DNA of 44,538 nt, taken from the IMG/VR virus record IMGVR_UViG_3300047558_000084, positions 1 to 44,538 of that record; one strand, 5' to 3'. Position numbers and translations under genes: made by a program. Below, piece after piece: positions 13,480 through 20,025 of this stretch (the stretch's first letter is position 1; each line of letters begins with the position of its first letter). The notes under the pieces are model-generated. The model worked only from the letters and a program-made list of their open reading frames with translations, did not search any database and had not been told where the DNA came from. This DNA is from a virus.

Positions 13480-13615
13480 GTAATTCTTTCTTCATTCTTT
13501 CTCGCCATTGAATGGCATCTTCCTCGTAATCAAAGTGTGGCGATAATTCAATGTTTTCATCGTGGTCATCAACCCATACATAAATTTGATCTAAGTCATC
13601 ACATAGTAGTTTCAT
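13472..13615 (-). CDS. 47-residue acidic protein
   Basis: ATG 13615 overlaps the upstream TGA (TGGCTATGA) and reads MKLLCDDLDQIYVWVDDHDE, then a helix with AIQWRERMKKELHE to TGA at 13472. It overlaps the next gene by eight bases. Acidic and tryptophan-containing; function unknown. Confidence 0.55.
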   Translation of the reverse strand: MKLLCDDLDQIYVWVDDHDENIELSPHFDYEEDAIQWRERMKKELHE

Positions 13616-13911
13616 AGCCAACTCCACTTATTGCGTCTTGTTAAGTATCGATACGAAGCATTTTTTGGCACATACTTGTCCAGAAACTGCCGCTCTACTT
13701 TATGCCATTTTGCTCTGATCGGCGCTGGGGCATGACTACCTAGATAATGTAGTTGGTCGAACATTCTAATCAGGTGCTTGTGATTTCTGTCACAGTCACG
13801 ATAGTATCGGGTGCGACTTTGCCAGTTGTATTCACCCATAGTATGACCAGTTTGACGAAAGTGCTTGATGGCCCAACGCTTGTTGTAATCTTGCGGTCTA
13901 AACTTGTTCAT
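13612..13911 (-). CDS. hypothetical basic protein ending WSWL
   Basis: A 99-residue, basic, aromatic-rich protein (NKRWAIKHFRQTGHTMGEYN, then RDCDRNHKHLIRMFDQLHYL). No family recognised. Its last codons TGG CTA TGA overlap the next ATG in the same geometry as the LRW arrays, but LF-x-LRW itself is absent. Confidence 0.5.
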   Translation of the reverse strand: MNKFRPQDYNKRWAIKHFRQTGHTMGEYNWQSRTRYYRDCDRNHKHLIRMFDQLHYLGSHAPAPIRAKWHKVERQFLDKYVPKNASYRYLTRRNKWSWL

Positions 13912-14078
13912 TCTTCAACTCCGAAATGTTCTAAAATATTCAATGCTTCATTACAAGTAACTTTACTGGCACATTTTCGAACAATCATCTCGGCGAACTT
14001 TTCCCACATATCTGGATGGACACTACTGAGATATGAAATGCCAGCCTGTTCAGCAAGTTCTTTAATTCGTTCGTTCAT
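13908..14078 (-). CDS. conserved 56-residue phage protein
   Basis: ATG 14078 reads MNERIKELAEQAGISYLSSV, then WEKFAEMIVRKCAS and a helical end. This MNERIxELAEQAG...EKFAExIVRxC pattern is common among tailed phages (recalled), function unknown. It overlaps the upstream stop (TAATG) and the downstream start (ATGA). Confidence 0.7.
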   Translation of the reverse strand: MNERIKELAEQAGISYLSSVHPDMWEKFAEMIVRKCASKVTCNEALNILEHFGVEE

Positions 14079-14281
14079 TACCAGTTCTCCACGCCAGTGA
14101 CGGGGATACGAATAGTTGCCTGGCGACCGTTTACCTCGGTATCAAACTCTACATCAAGTGTACTACCGATACCACTACCATCATTGTAGATTAGTTTTAC
14201 AGCATACTTGATATCATTCTCTTCCATGATTCTTTGAATGATGGCCAGTTCTTCTGGGTTTAGATAAATCTCTTTTGTCAT
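14078..14281 (-). CDS. hypothetical small protein
   Basis: A 67-residue protein (LNPEELAIIQRIMEENDIKY, then a beta-rich half with GSGIGSTLDVEFD and RIPVTGV). The ATG follows AAGGAGCATTAAA and overlaps the TGA of the exonuclease gene, so its ribosome site lies within the exonuclease codons. Function unknown. Confidence 0.55.
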   Translation of the reverse strand: MTKEIYLNPEELAIIQRIMEENDIKYAVKLIYNDGSGIGSTLDVEFDTEVNGRQATIRIPVTGVENW

Positions 14282-15282
14282 TTTAATGCTCCTTTGTATG
14301 CTTCGTTCAACCACTTAGCATAGAATTGTGCTTGTTCGCTAACTTTATTCAAGTCGTACTTGGAACAGAACTTCATGAAATGAAATCCCACGTTGCTAAT
14401 GTGTTCTGTGCGCAAGCCTTCACGAATACACTCGTCAACTGCTTGCTTGACTTCATCAGGCTGTGCGGTCAAATCGACCAGTGTCACGTTGCGATTGTAG
14501 TCGTCAAGAACACGATGCTCCACACCATCTGGGTCTGTCCAGCGATGCAACATCATATTGTTCCAGTTGAAGCCACGCTTCTCGCGGTCAGCATACGCTT
14601 CGATGAGGCCAACAGACTTCTTAGTTGACTTGGTACGAACGCCAGGATATGCCGAGAACACGTTGTCGGATGTGTCGCCGCGCATACACTTCTCGAAAAG
14701 TACAAACTTAGGGTCACCAAGTGTTTTGTGCTCACCGGTCTTTTTATCTACAATGGGCTTATCACGACCATCAAAGTAGCCTTCGACTGTGATGAACTGA
14801 TCGTTGATGCCGTTGAACTGCTTGACGTTTGGTGCGATCAACTGGGCAAAGTCTGTGTCCGAACTGATAATGTAGTGTTCGTCTTCGGGATGTAGATGAA
14901 TGAAACGTGCGATAATGTCATCCGCTTCTGCTGTAGGGCAATGTAGGACACTAACGTTAGTCTTGGTCTTGAGGTACTCGACCAGAGCCTCATATGTCTC
15001 CCAGTACATCTTGTCGAGTGCTAGTTCTTCATCAGTCAAACCTTGACGCTTGACAGCACGATTAGCTTTGTAGGGTTTGTAGAAGTCTTTGCGCCATGAG
15101 CGGCCCTCAGTACAGAACACAACGTGGCAACCTTCACCACCAAAGCGACGAACAACGCTTTGTACAGATGTGAACGTAAGGTGTAGACTCATGCCTACTT
15201 TTTCTTCGTCAGTACTCATACGACCCGCAACATAGCGAGACTTGAAGAACATATTGGCAGAGTCGATCAAAATATAACGCAT
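14278..15282 (-). CDS. 5'-3' exonuclease (FEN/T4 RNase H type)
   Basis: A 334-residue nuclease of the 5'-3' exonuclease/flap endonuclease superfamily. Metal-binding acidic motifs are seen in order: YILIDSAN (D7), AEADDIIA (E119, D121, D122), SSDTDFAQL (D142, D144) and RGDTSDNV. T4 RNase H of this family removes RNA primers and flaps during lagging-strand synthesis, the likely role here. It has its own sigma-70 promoter and an AAAGGA ribosome site, and heads the chain of small genes running to 11549. Confidence 0.85.
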   Translation of the reverse strand: MRYILIDSANMFFKSRYVAGRMSTDEEKVGMSLHLTFTSVQSVVRRFGGEGCHVVFCTEGRSWRKDFYKPYKANRAVKRQGLTDEELALDKMYWETYEALVEYLKTKTNVSVLHCPTAEADDIIARFIHLHPEDEHYIISSDTDFAQLIAPNVKQFNGINDQFITVEGYFDGRDKPIVDKKTGEHKTLGDPKFVLFEKCMRGDTSDNVFSAYPGVRTKSTKKSVGLIEAYADREKRGFNWNNMMLHRWTDPDGVEHRVLDDYNRNVTLVDLTAQPDEVKQAVDECIREGLRTEHISNVGFHFMKFCSKYDLNKVSEQAQFYAKWLNEAYKGALK

Positions 15283-15309
15283 TTAGAATTTGTCCTTTAA
15301 TATGCTGAT

Positions 15310-15338
15310 ATTTTAATCTATTTCTGCCAGAATGTCAA
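15310..15338 (-). promoter_or_regulatory. sigma-70 promoter of the exonuclease operon
   Basis: TTGACA (15333-15338), 17-base spacer, TAAAAT (15310-15315), 27 bases before ATG 15282. Confidence 0.85.
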
Positions 15339-15344
15339 GTGTTT

Positions 15345-15797
15345 TTATTTGAATTTCTTTCTATTTTTATCCATAATCTTAGTCATTTCATCGTAAGATT
15401 TGACTCTTCCGTAGAATCTAGTCTTATAATTATGACAATTATGGCATAGGGTATGAAGATTTTTGTCTTCATTGTTATAGTGATCTTCGTCGATATGATC
15501 TACTGTCAGCATACTATCGTCGTGAATTTCCGCAGAACATTCAAAGCCTAGCCTACCGTCCATGTTTTCGCAATAGCTTTTCTTCTTTGCTTTGTAACCG
15601 CCCTTGATTGCGTTTGCTCCCTTTTCCCCCTTGTAATGTGCCTTACATACGAGAAGATATCCGCCATGATTCTTGCCTTTATTATGGGCAGAATTATAAC
15701 AATCTTCTATTACACAAATTGGGTTACCATTCTTATTGTATTCAATATGCTGAATAAAAGAAGACCCATCTTCATTTTCAAATAAGTGACTAAACAT
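15345..15797 (-). CDS. HNH endonuclease
   Basis: A 150-residue protein with a zinc-braced HNH core: CVIEDC and VCKAH near the N-terminus, YCEN and FECSAE, then LTVDHIDEDHYNN with the catalytic DH and LHTLCHNCHNYKT. Free-standing phage HNH nucleases of this kind are often homing endonucleases; a resolvase-like (endonuclease VII) role is the alternative. It overlaps the upstream stop (TAATG), so it belongs to the operon above it. Confidence 0.75.
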   Translation of the reverse strand: MFSHLFENEDGSSFIQHIEYNKNGNPICVIEDCYNSAHNKGKNHGGYLLVCKAHYKGEKGANAIKGGYKAKKKSYCENMDGRLGFECSAEIHDDSMLTVDHIDEDHYNNEDKNLHTLCHNCHNYKTRFYGRVKSYDEMTKIMDKNRKKFK

Positions 15798-16210
15798 TAA
15801 CTAATCTCCGTTCTTCCGTTTCCTAAATCTTTTCTCGTAGATGGTGGTTTAACATCATCATATGCTCTGGCAGTAAGGTCAGCATTTTGTTGTTCGTAGA
15901 CCTCAAGTGCGATGTTGCGACAAACAGTTTGGAACCATCTGTCCACGATAGTGCTATCCTCTTCGTCAGGCTTGATTTGATATCCTGCTCGGACTAGGTT
16001 TGCCACGAACTTGTCATTCCAATCCAATTCAAATGAGCCACTGTTGATATTGTTTGGATCAACATCTACCTTTAGAATCGAGATATACGGCTCACCTGCG
16101 GCAGTTGCTTTTTCTTTCTCAGTTGGCTCAACTTTTTTCTCACGCTTCTTAGGCGCTTCTTGCTTTGGTTGTTCTTTTTTCTTGAACAAGTTTTTTAGTT
16201 TATCAAACAT
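15797..16210 (-). CDS. conserved T4-type protein with basic N-terminus
   Basis: A 137-residue protein with a lysine/glutamate-rich N-terminal 35 residues (MFDKLKNLFKKKEQPKQEAP) and a conserved C-terminal domain (SFELDWNDKFVANLVRAGYQ, then VDRWFQTVCRNIALEVYE and KDLGNGRTEIS). The same domain is recalled in T4-like cyanophages; function unknown. It overlaps both neighbours. Confidence 0.65.
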   Translation of the reverse strand: MFDKLKNLFKKKEQPKQEAPKKREKKVEPTEKEKATAAGEPYISILKVDVDPNNINSGSFELDWNDKFVANLVRAGYQIKPDEEDSTIVDRWFQTVCRNIALEVYEQQNADLTARAYDDVKPPSTRKDLGNGRTEIS

Positions 16211-16667
16211 CTTTAACCTCTATCCATGTGTAATCACCAAGCCATTGAACTTGTGTGATGTATTCGTAACTGTCTGGCTTGCCTGTAAACCAATCATTAG
16301 GTCCATGTATTGCCAGTCTTGTGCCGTTAATCTTAGTATCGTATAAGAGCCAGTATTTATTGCCAGGATACAACTTGAAATCATATTTTGCCGCGTGTAC
16401 TTGGTCAGTGATATCAAGACGATGTTTGATCTCTTGTGCTTGCTTTTGTAGCACCGCCACTAAGTCCATGATTCTGTTGTACTCTTGCTGGGCGTGTAGA
16501 CGAGCGGCGTTAATCATCAAGTCTTTTTGCTGGGTAACAGGCACTAAGTCAAATTTAACGCCCTGCTCAGTAGGATACTCACTGACGTTTCTGTTAAAGA
16601 AGTGAATCAGTGAGCCTGTTGATGTGCTGTCGTAACTGTTTACGCCGTTTGCTGAGTTAGTAGACAT
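16203..16667 (-). CDS. DUF2452-like conserved protein
   Basis: A 154-residue protein: KFDLVPVTQQKDLMINAARL, then a helical segment to KHRLDITDQVHAAKYDF and YWLLYD, ending WLGDYTWIEV. This matches, from memory, the DUF2452 family conserved in T4-like and other marine phages. Function unknown. Confidence 0.7.
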   Translation of the reverse strand: MSTNSANGVNSYDSTSTGSLIHFFNRNVSEYPTEQGVKFDLVPVTQQKDLMINAARLHAQQEYNRIMDLVAVLQKQAQEIKHRLDITDQVHAAKYDFKLYPGNKYWLLYDTKINGTRLAIHGPNDWFTGKPDSYEYITQVQWLGDYTWIEVKDV

Positions 16668-16896
16668 TTTTGCTCTTTAGTGATTTGCGAACCTTGCTAG
16701 TTCTGCGTCTTGATTCTGTTACTAGATAGTTAGTCAGTTTCTCTGGCCATCTAGCAAATAAGAAGGGCAAGATAGCATGAATTGTACCCATGACTGCTAG
16801 TAAGAATTGTATGCCGGCAACCCATAGCCCGAACCGTAAATGTTCGATGTAGCCTTCGCCTACTTCTTGTAAGTGTTTAAAATTTAGTATGTTCAT
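16657..16896 (-). CDS. small membrane protein (DUF6356-like)
   Basis: A 79-residue protein with an amphipathic start (EVGEGYIEHLRFGLWVAG), one strong hydrophobic helix or hairpin (residues 24-48, HAILPFLF) and a basic tail (RRRTSKVRKSLKSK). This VGExYxEHxxF...HAxxPFLF outline fits the DUF6356 phage/bacterial membrane family (recalled). It overlaps both neighbours. Confidence 0.6.
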   Translation of the reverse strand: MNILNFKHLQEVGEGYIEHLRFGLWVAGIQFLLAVMGTIHAILPFLFARWPEKLTNYLVTESRRRTSKVRKSLKSKNVY

Positions 16897-17137
16897 AAGT
16901 TATTAGCCATAGTAAGTGATATCTGGGGTGATGATACTTATGCTCGACGACAGGATCACCAGGACCTGTCCATATTGAAGTGCCACGCTCCGCCCATTGT
17001 AACCATAGCCACTTGCCAGTTAGATTACATCGCTTGGGTAGTATGACGAATACTGTTTCCCAATGCGCTCTACCGTAAAAACTAGAGAAGTGAATTATGT
17101 CACCACTAGCCTTGTATTGTTCATACCAATATGTCAT
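16877..17137 (-). CDS. hypothetical protein at the end of array 2
   Basis: An 86-residue aromatic-rich protein (GKWLWLQWAERGTSIWTGPG, then HHPRYHLLWLITYEH). It lacks the LF-x-LRW ending but starts at the ATGA formed by the last LRW gene of array 2. Function unknown. Confidence 0.5.
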   Translation of the reverse strand: MTYWYEQYKASGDIIHFSSFYGRAHWETVFVILPKRCNLTGKWLWLQWAERGTSIWTGPGDPVVEHKYHHPRYHLLWLITYEHTKF

Positions 17138-17340
17138 GCCCACCTTAATGCGAATAGTGTTGCTTCAAACTCATGCTTGAACACATATCTATCGCCTATT
17201 ATAACATAGTCCTTCTCGCTTTGGCAATTTTCTTTTAACCATTTTCTGCGGGCTTTGAATGTTTCCATCTCGTTGGCCTTGTCTAGTTTAGGCAACTCGA
17301 TTTCATATGGCCAATACTTTTTGTTTAGTATTCTAGGCAT
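17134..17340 (-). CDS. LRW-family paralogue
   Basis: A 68-residue protein with RKWLKENCQSEKDY and the ending KHEFEATLFALRWA. ATG 17340 overlaps the upstream TAA (TAATG); a GTG nine bases upstream is less likely. Its LRWA-stop provides the ribosome site and the ATGA start for the gene at 16877. Function unknown. Confidence 0.6.
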   Translation of the reverse strand: MPRILNKKYWPYEIELPKLDKANEMETFKARRKWLKENCQSEKDYVIIGDRYVFKHEFEATLFALRWA

Positions 17341-17546
17341 TATGACCACCGTAAAACAAATAACGTAGCGTCTGCGTCATGTTCAAACCACCAACTATTA
17401 GAGCCATAGTAGAAGTAGAATCTACCAGTACTTGATTGTAATTGACACCAACGCTTTATTTCTTGATTGCCAGCAATACCTGGCTTTCTGGTAACCTTCG
17501 TCCAATGCCTCTGACGAACGTGTTTATCTTTGTTCCAGTACTTCAT
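17340..17546 (-). CDS. LRW-family paralogue
   Basis: A 68-residue protein with a basic start (KYWNKDKHVRQRHW), IKRWCQLQSSTG and the ending EHDADATLFVLRWS. The stop is TAA and the next ATG overlaps it. Start ATG 17546 in ATGA. Function unknown. Confidence 0.6.
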   Translation of the reverse strand: MKYWNKDKHVRQRHWTKVTRKPGIAGNQEIKRWCQLQSSTGRFYFYYGSNSWWFEHDADATLFVLRWS

Positions 17547-17749
17547 GACCACCTCAATACTAACAATGTGTACAGTTCTTCGCTCATATCGAATACATTA
17601 AAGTTGACCATCCAGTTTTGATCGATGTTTTGATGCCAGTCGATATCTTCTAGCTCGGCGAATTGCTGTCTGAACCAGATACTAGCTTGCCGAGTACAAC
17701 TGACTGTGTGCCATTTTGTGCCATCTACCATGGCACTTTCTAATATCAT
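17543..17749 (-). CDS. LRW-family paralogue
   Basis: A 68-residue protein starting MILESAMVDGTKWHTVS, then ASIWFRQQFAELEDIDW and the ending SEELYTLLVLRWS. ATG 17749 forms TAATG with the upstream stop; the frame is open further but would overlap the neighbour by about 70 bases. Its start resembles the isolated paralogue near 7700. Function unknown. Confidence 0.6.
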   Translation of the reverse strand: MILESAMVDGTKWHTVSCTRQASIWFRQQFAELEDIDWHQNIDQNWMVNFNVFDMSEELYTLLVLRWS

Positions 17750-18099
17750 TACGTCCATCTCAGCACCAATAAAGTATAAAGTTCTTCCGATATTATATAC
17801 CGAATATAGCTCACGTGGCAACCATCATCTTCTTCTGCGTACTTCCACATTGACACATCTTGTGCTTCTACCCACGGAGATACATCACGAATTCTAACAT
17901 CAACAGCAATGTGATTGCCAGCATACAGCACACACTCGTTCTGATTATTAACTACTTTGTAGTTGAGCATTCCTAATTTTCTGCTACCTTCTATTTCTGT
18001 GAATGTGAAATAACTATCAGACTCACCTGGCAGAGGCACACGTTCGATCTCTATTTTGCCCTTGTATTTTGTTTTTATCCAATCAAATATCGATTTCAT
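17749..18099 (-). CDS. LRW-family paralogue, long form
   Basis: A 116-residue member with an N-terminal extension (KSIFDWIKTKYKGKIEIERV), VSPWVEAQDVSMW and the ending SEELYTLLVLRWT. The last 12 residues are nearly identical to those of the next gene, suggesting a recent duplication of this part. Start ATGA with the upstream gene. Function unknown. Confidence 0.6.
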   Translation of the reverse strand: MKSIFDWIKTKYKGKIEIERVPLPGESDSYFTFTEIEGSRKLGMLNYKVVNNQNECVLYAGNHIAVDVRIRDVSPWVEAQDVSMWKYAEEDDGCHVSYIRYIISEELYTLLVLRWT

Positions 18100-18302
18100 T
18101 CCTGCGTCTTTCGCTCATCGTATATATTACAAGCATCACAGTAACGAGATTGACGAATATAAATGCTTGATGGTGACCGGCGCGGTTCATTCCATCGTTG
18201 CCACTTGTGAAACCCAATGCTACACCAGAAAGGGCGCTCTGATAATAAAGGCTGTTCTTTTAACATTCTAACTAAGTTCTCTTGCTCTTCTTTACTGCTC
18301 AT
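18096..18302 (-). CDS. small zinc-ribbon-like protein within array 2
   Basis: A 68-residue protein with WCSIGFHKWQRW and RYCDACNIYDER, a CxxxxxH/CxxC set that could bind one zinc. It lacks the LRW ending but is coupled on both sides by ATGA and GAGGTGGGC-type junctions. Function unknown. Confidence 0.55.
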   Translation of the reverse strand: MSSKEEQENLVRMLKEQPLLSERPFWCSIGFHKWQRWNEPRRSPSSIYIRQSRYCDACNIYDERKTQE

Positions 18303-18562
18303 GCCCACCTCAATATGAATAAGGTTCTGTGTGCTTCATCTTTTACTCGCCATAAGTTGACATTGAATAGTCGTTGTGCCATAGCATCACTAGAGTCACG
18401 AGCATATACTTCTACTACTATGCCGTTCTCTGCGCACCAGCGTAGCACTTCACTCTGATACTTGTTAGGTACCATGATATCACGAGCATCGCCGACTAGT
18501 TTCAAGCCATGTCGCTCAGCAAAAACTTTTGTGCCTGGCAGCGGTGTCAACGGCGGCCCCAC
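18299..18562 (-). CDS. LRW-family paralogue
   Basis: An 87-residue protein with VLRWCAENGIVVEV and the ending KDEAHRTLFILRWA. The start is uncertain: GTG 18562 overlaps the upstream gene by 16 bases, and TTG 18550 overlaps its stop as TTGA. Function unknown. Confidence 0.55.
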   Translation of the reverse strand: MGPPLTPLPGTKVFAERHGLKLVGDARDIMVPNKYQSEVLRWCAENGIVVEVYARDSSDAMAQRLFNVNLWRVKDEAHRTLFILRWA

Positions 18563-18732
18563 ATACCTACACGTGAGTAACCTAACTCACGCTTGATTTC
18601 TTTTCTGTCATCGCCATCGAACTCAGCAAGATCAGGATAAGGTCGACTGCGCTCACGCTTGTAGCGTTTTGCTTCACGCTCTAGGCGTTCCATGTCTTCT
18701 GGTGTTGCTCTTGGAATTTTATGCTTTTTCAT
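18547..18732 (-). CDS. basic helical protein within array 2
   Basis: A 61-residue, highly charged helical protein (TPEDMERLEREAKRYKRERS) ending RVGMWGRR. It has no LRW motif, but its start lies in the ATGA of the LRW gene before it. Possibly a nucleic-acid-binding peptide from its charge; otherwise unknown. Confidence 0.5.
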   Translation of the reverse strand: MKKHKIPRATPEDMERLEREAKRYKRERSRPYPDLAEFDGDDRKEIKRELGYSRVGMWGRR

Positions 18733-18911
18733 GCCCACCTCAAATAATAAATCGTTGCGTCACATTCACGGACGTTGTATATTATATCATCTTGACCTAG
18801 TTGCCACAAGTCCCAATTCGTCCAATCTTGAGCATCAGGACAGTTTGCTTTGATCCATTCACAGCGTTCCCACCATGTGATGCGGTCAGTGATAACAAGT
18901 GTTTCTCTCAC
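18729..18911 (-). CDS. LRW-family paralogue
   Basis: A 60-residue member, the shortest in array 2, with CEWIKANCPDAQDWTNW and the ending RECDATIYYLRWA. GTG 18911 is the only start consistent with the junction, lying a few bases after the upstream TAG. Function unknown. Confidence 0.55.
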   Translation of the reverse strand: MRETLVITDRITWWERCEWIKANCPDAQDWTNWDLWQLGQDDIIYNVRECDATIYYLRWA

Positions 18912-18913
18912 TG

Positions 18914-19198
18914 CTATCTCAACGTCTTTGATTGATACACTAACAAGTCAAAAGCAGTAGCATACTGTACATGTGGCTCCATGTGAAAGCCTGTGCCCCA
19001 CATGATCCACACTCTACGCTTATATGCTTTTACCCAGAACAATGGCGTACCCATGACCGACTTTGTTGGCCACCATATGAACGTTTCAGTCCATGGGTAA
19101 CAGTCGGCGCCGTCTTCGATGATTGTGTATTCCACGTTGTCTTTCAACTTTCTGTACCTCTTGTTGTCACCAATGCTTCTGTTCCAAAGTATCTTCAT
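18914..19198 (-). CDS. array 2 protein ending LR-amber
   Basis: A 94-residue aromatic-rich protein (WTETFIWWPTKSVMGTPLFW, then RRVWIMWGTGFH). It ends TLR followed by TAG CAG TGA. Where the array normally has TTG AGG TGG x TGA, this gene has TTG AGA TAG CAG TGA, so an amber stands in the tryptophan position and suppression would add two residues. The rest of its C-terminus fits the LRW family poorly. ATG 19198 is in the ATGA overlap. Function unknown. Confidence 0.5.
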   Translation of the reverse strand: MKILWNRSIGDNKRYRKLKDNVEYTIIEDGADCYPWTETFIWWPTKSVMGTPLFWVKAYKRRVWIMWGTGFHMEPHVQYATAFDLLVYQSKTLR

Positions 19199-19437
19199 GA
19201 CCACTTGAGTAAGAAGATGGTATATAAGTTATCATCAATGATTTCGTATCGTTCAATCTGGCCGTAATCGTGACTCAAGTGTACACGCAAGCCGTAATTG
19301 GTTTCTAGGTAATGTAAGTGTGAGTCGATTTTTGGATTGCCAGAAACATAACGCTCAGTACCCGTTAAGAACCCCGTATCAGGGCCCTCATGGCGATACT
19401 GTTTCTGTACCATTTTTATTACTGCTTGTAAGTTCAT
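19195..19437 (-). CDS. LRW-family paralogue
   Basis: An 80-residue protein with LHYLETNYGLRVHL at the tryptophan-helix position and the ending IDDNLYTIFLLKWS. Both ends lie in ATGA overlaps with GTGGGC or GTGGTC before the ATG. Function unknown. Confidence 0.55.
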   Translation of the reverse strand: MNLQAVIKMVQKQYRHEGPDTGFLTGTERYVSGNPKIDSHLHYLETNYGLRVHLSHDYGQIERYEIIDDNLYTIFLLKWS

Positions 19438-19685
19438 GCCCACCTCAATGCGAATAATACAGCGACCGTTTCATCTCTAAAGAAGTAGATGCTTCTATGA
19501 TTAGCGTCCATCAACGAATCACCAGCATACACATAAGCATCATAATCATCATCAGCACCAGGGCAATGCTCGGACAACCAAGACGGCAAATAAATAATCT
19601 TATCATAGAAATCTTTAGGAGACTGGATAACAACCGCATGCCAATCTTCAACAGTCTCGTATAGATGACCTTTGTATCGCTTCAT
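19434..19685 (-). CDS. LRW-family paralogue
   Basis: An 83-residue protein with PSWLSEHCPGADDDYDAY and the ending RDETVAVLFALRWA. ATGA starts on both sides. Function unknown. Confidence 0.6.
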   Translation of the reverse strand: MKRYKGHLYETVEDWHAVVIQSPKDFYDKIIYLPSWLSEHCPGADDDYDAYVYAGDSLMDANHRSIYFFRDETVAVLFALRWA

Positions 19686-19936
19686 GCCCACCTCAATAAA
19701 AATAAATTCAAGTCGCTGTCGTTTCTGAACCAGAACTTAGCATTGTTTACATACCATCGCATATTGGGTGTCCATACACCATCAGGTGCGGTAGCGCCAA
19801 ATGTTTCTACACACCAACCAATCATCTTGTCCCACTCTTGATTATGACCAAAGTAATGAATAGAGGGGTCGAATACAGGCTTGGCACAATAGTACCTACT
19901 GCCGTATACTCTGCCCTCATCAATATCTACAGTCAT
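19682..19936 (-). CDS. LRW-family paralogue, first of array 2
   Basis: An 84-residue protein with KMIGWCVETFGATAPDG and the ending RNDSDLNLFLLRWA. It follows a 30-residue membrane peptide gene behind uvsE and opens the array. ATG 19936 overlaps the upstream TGA. Function unknown. Confidence 0.6.
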   Translation of the reverse strand: MTVDIDEGRVYGSRYYCAKPVFDPSIHYFGHNQEWDKMIGWCVETFGATAPDGVWTPNMRWYVNNAKFWFRNDSDLNLFLLRWA

Positions 19937-20025
19937 TCAACCATCAAGATAAGAAACGACAAAAACAATGCCCAGCCAAGGTGACCCAGAAATAACAATA
20001 GTATCACGCCAATCCATGCCATCAT
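19933..20025 (-). CDS. 30-residue transmembrane peptide
   Basis: ATG 20025 overlaps the uvsE stop and follows GGAG. It reads MMAWIGVILLLFLGHLGWAL, then LFLSFLILMVE to TGA, one continuous membrane helix. The ATGA overlap on both sides supports translation. A holin-like, signal or inhibitor peptide are all possible; the sequence does not decide. Confidence 0.5.
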   Translation of the reverse strand: MMAWIGVILLLFLGHLGWALFLSFLILMVE

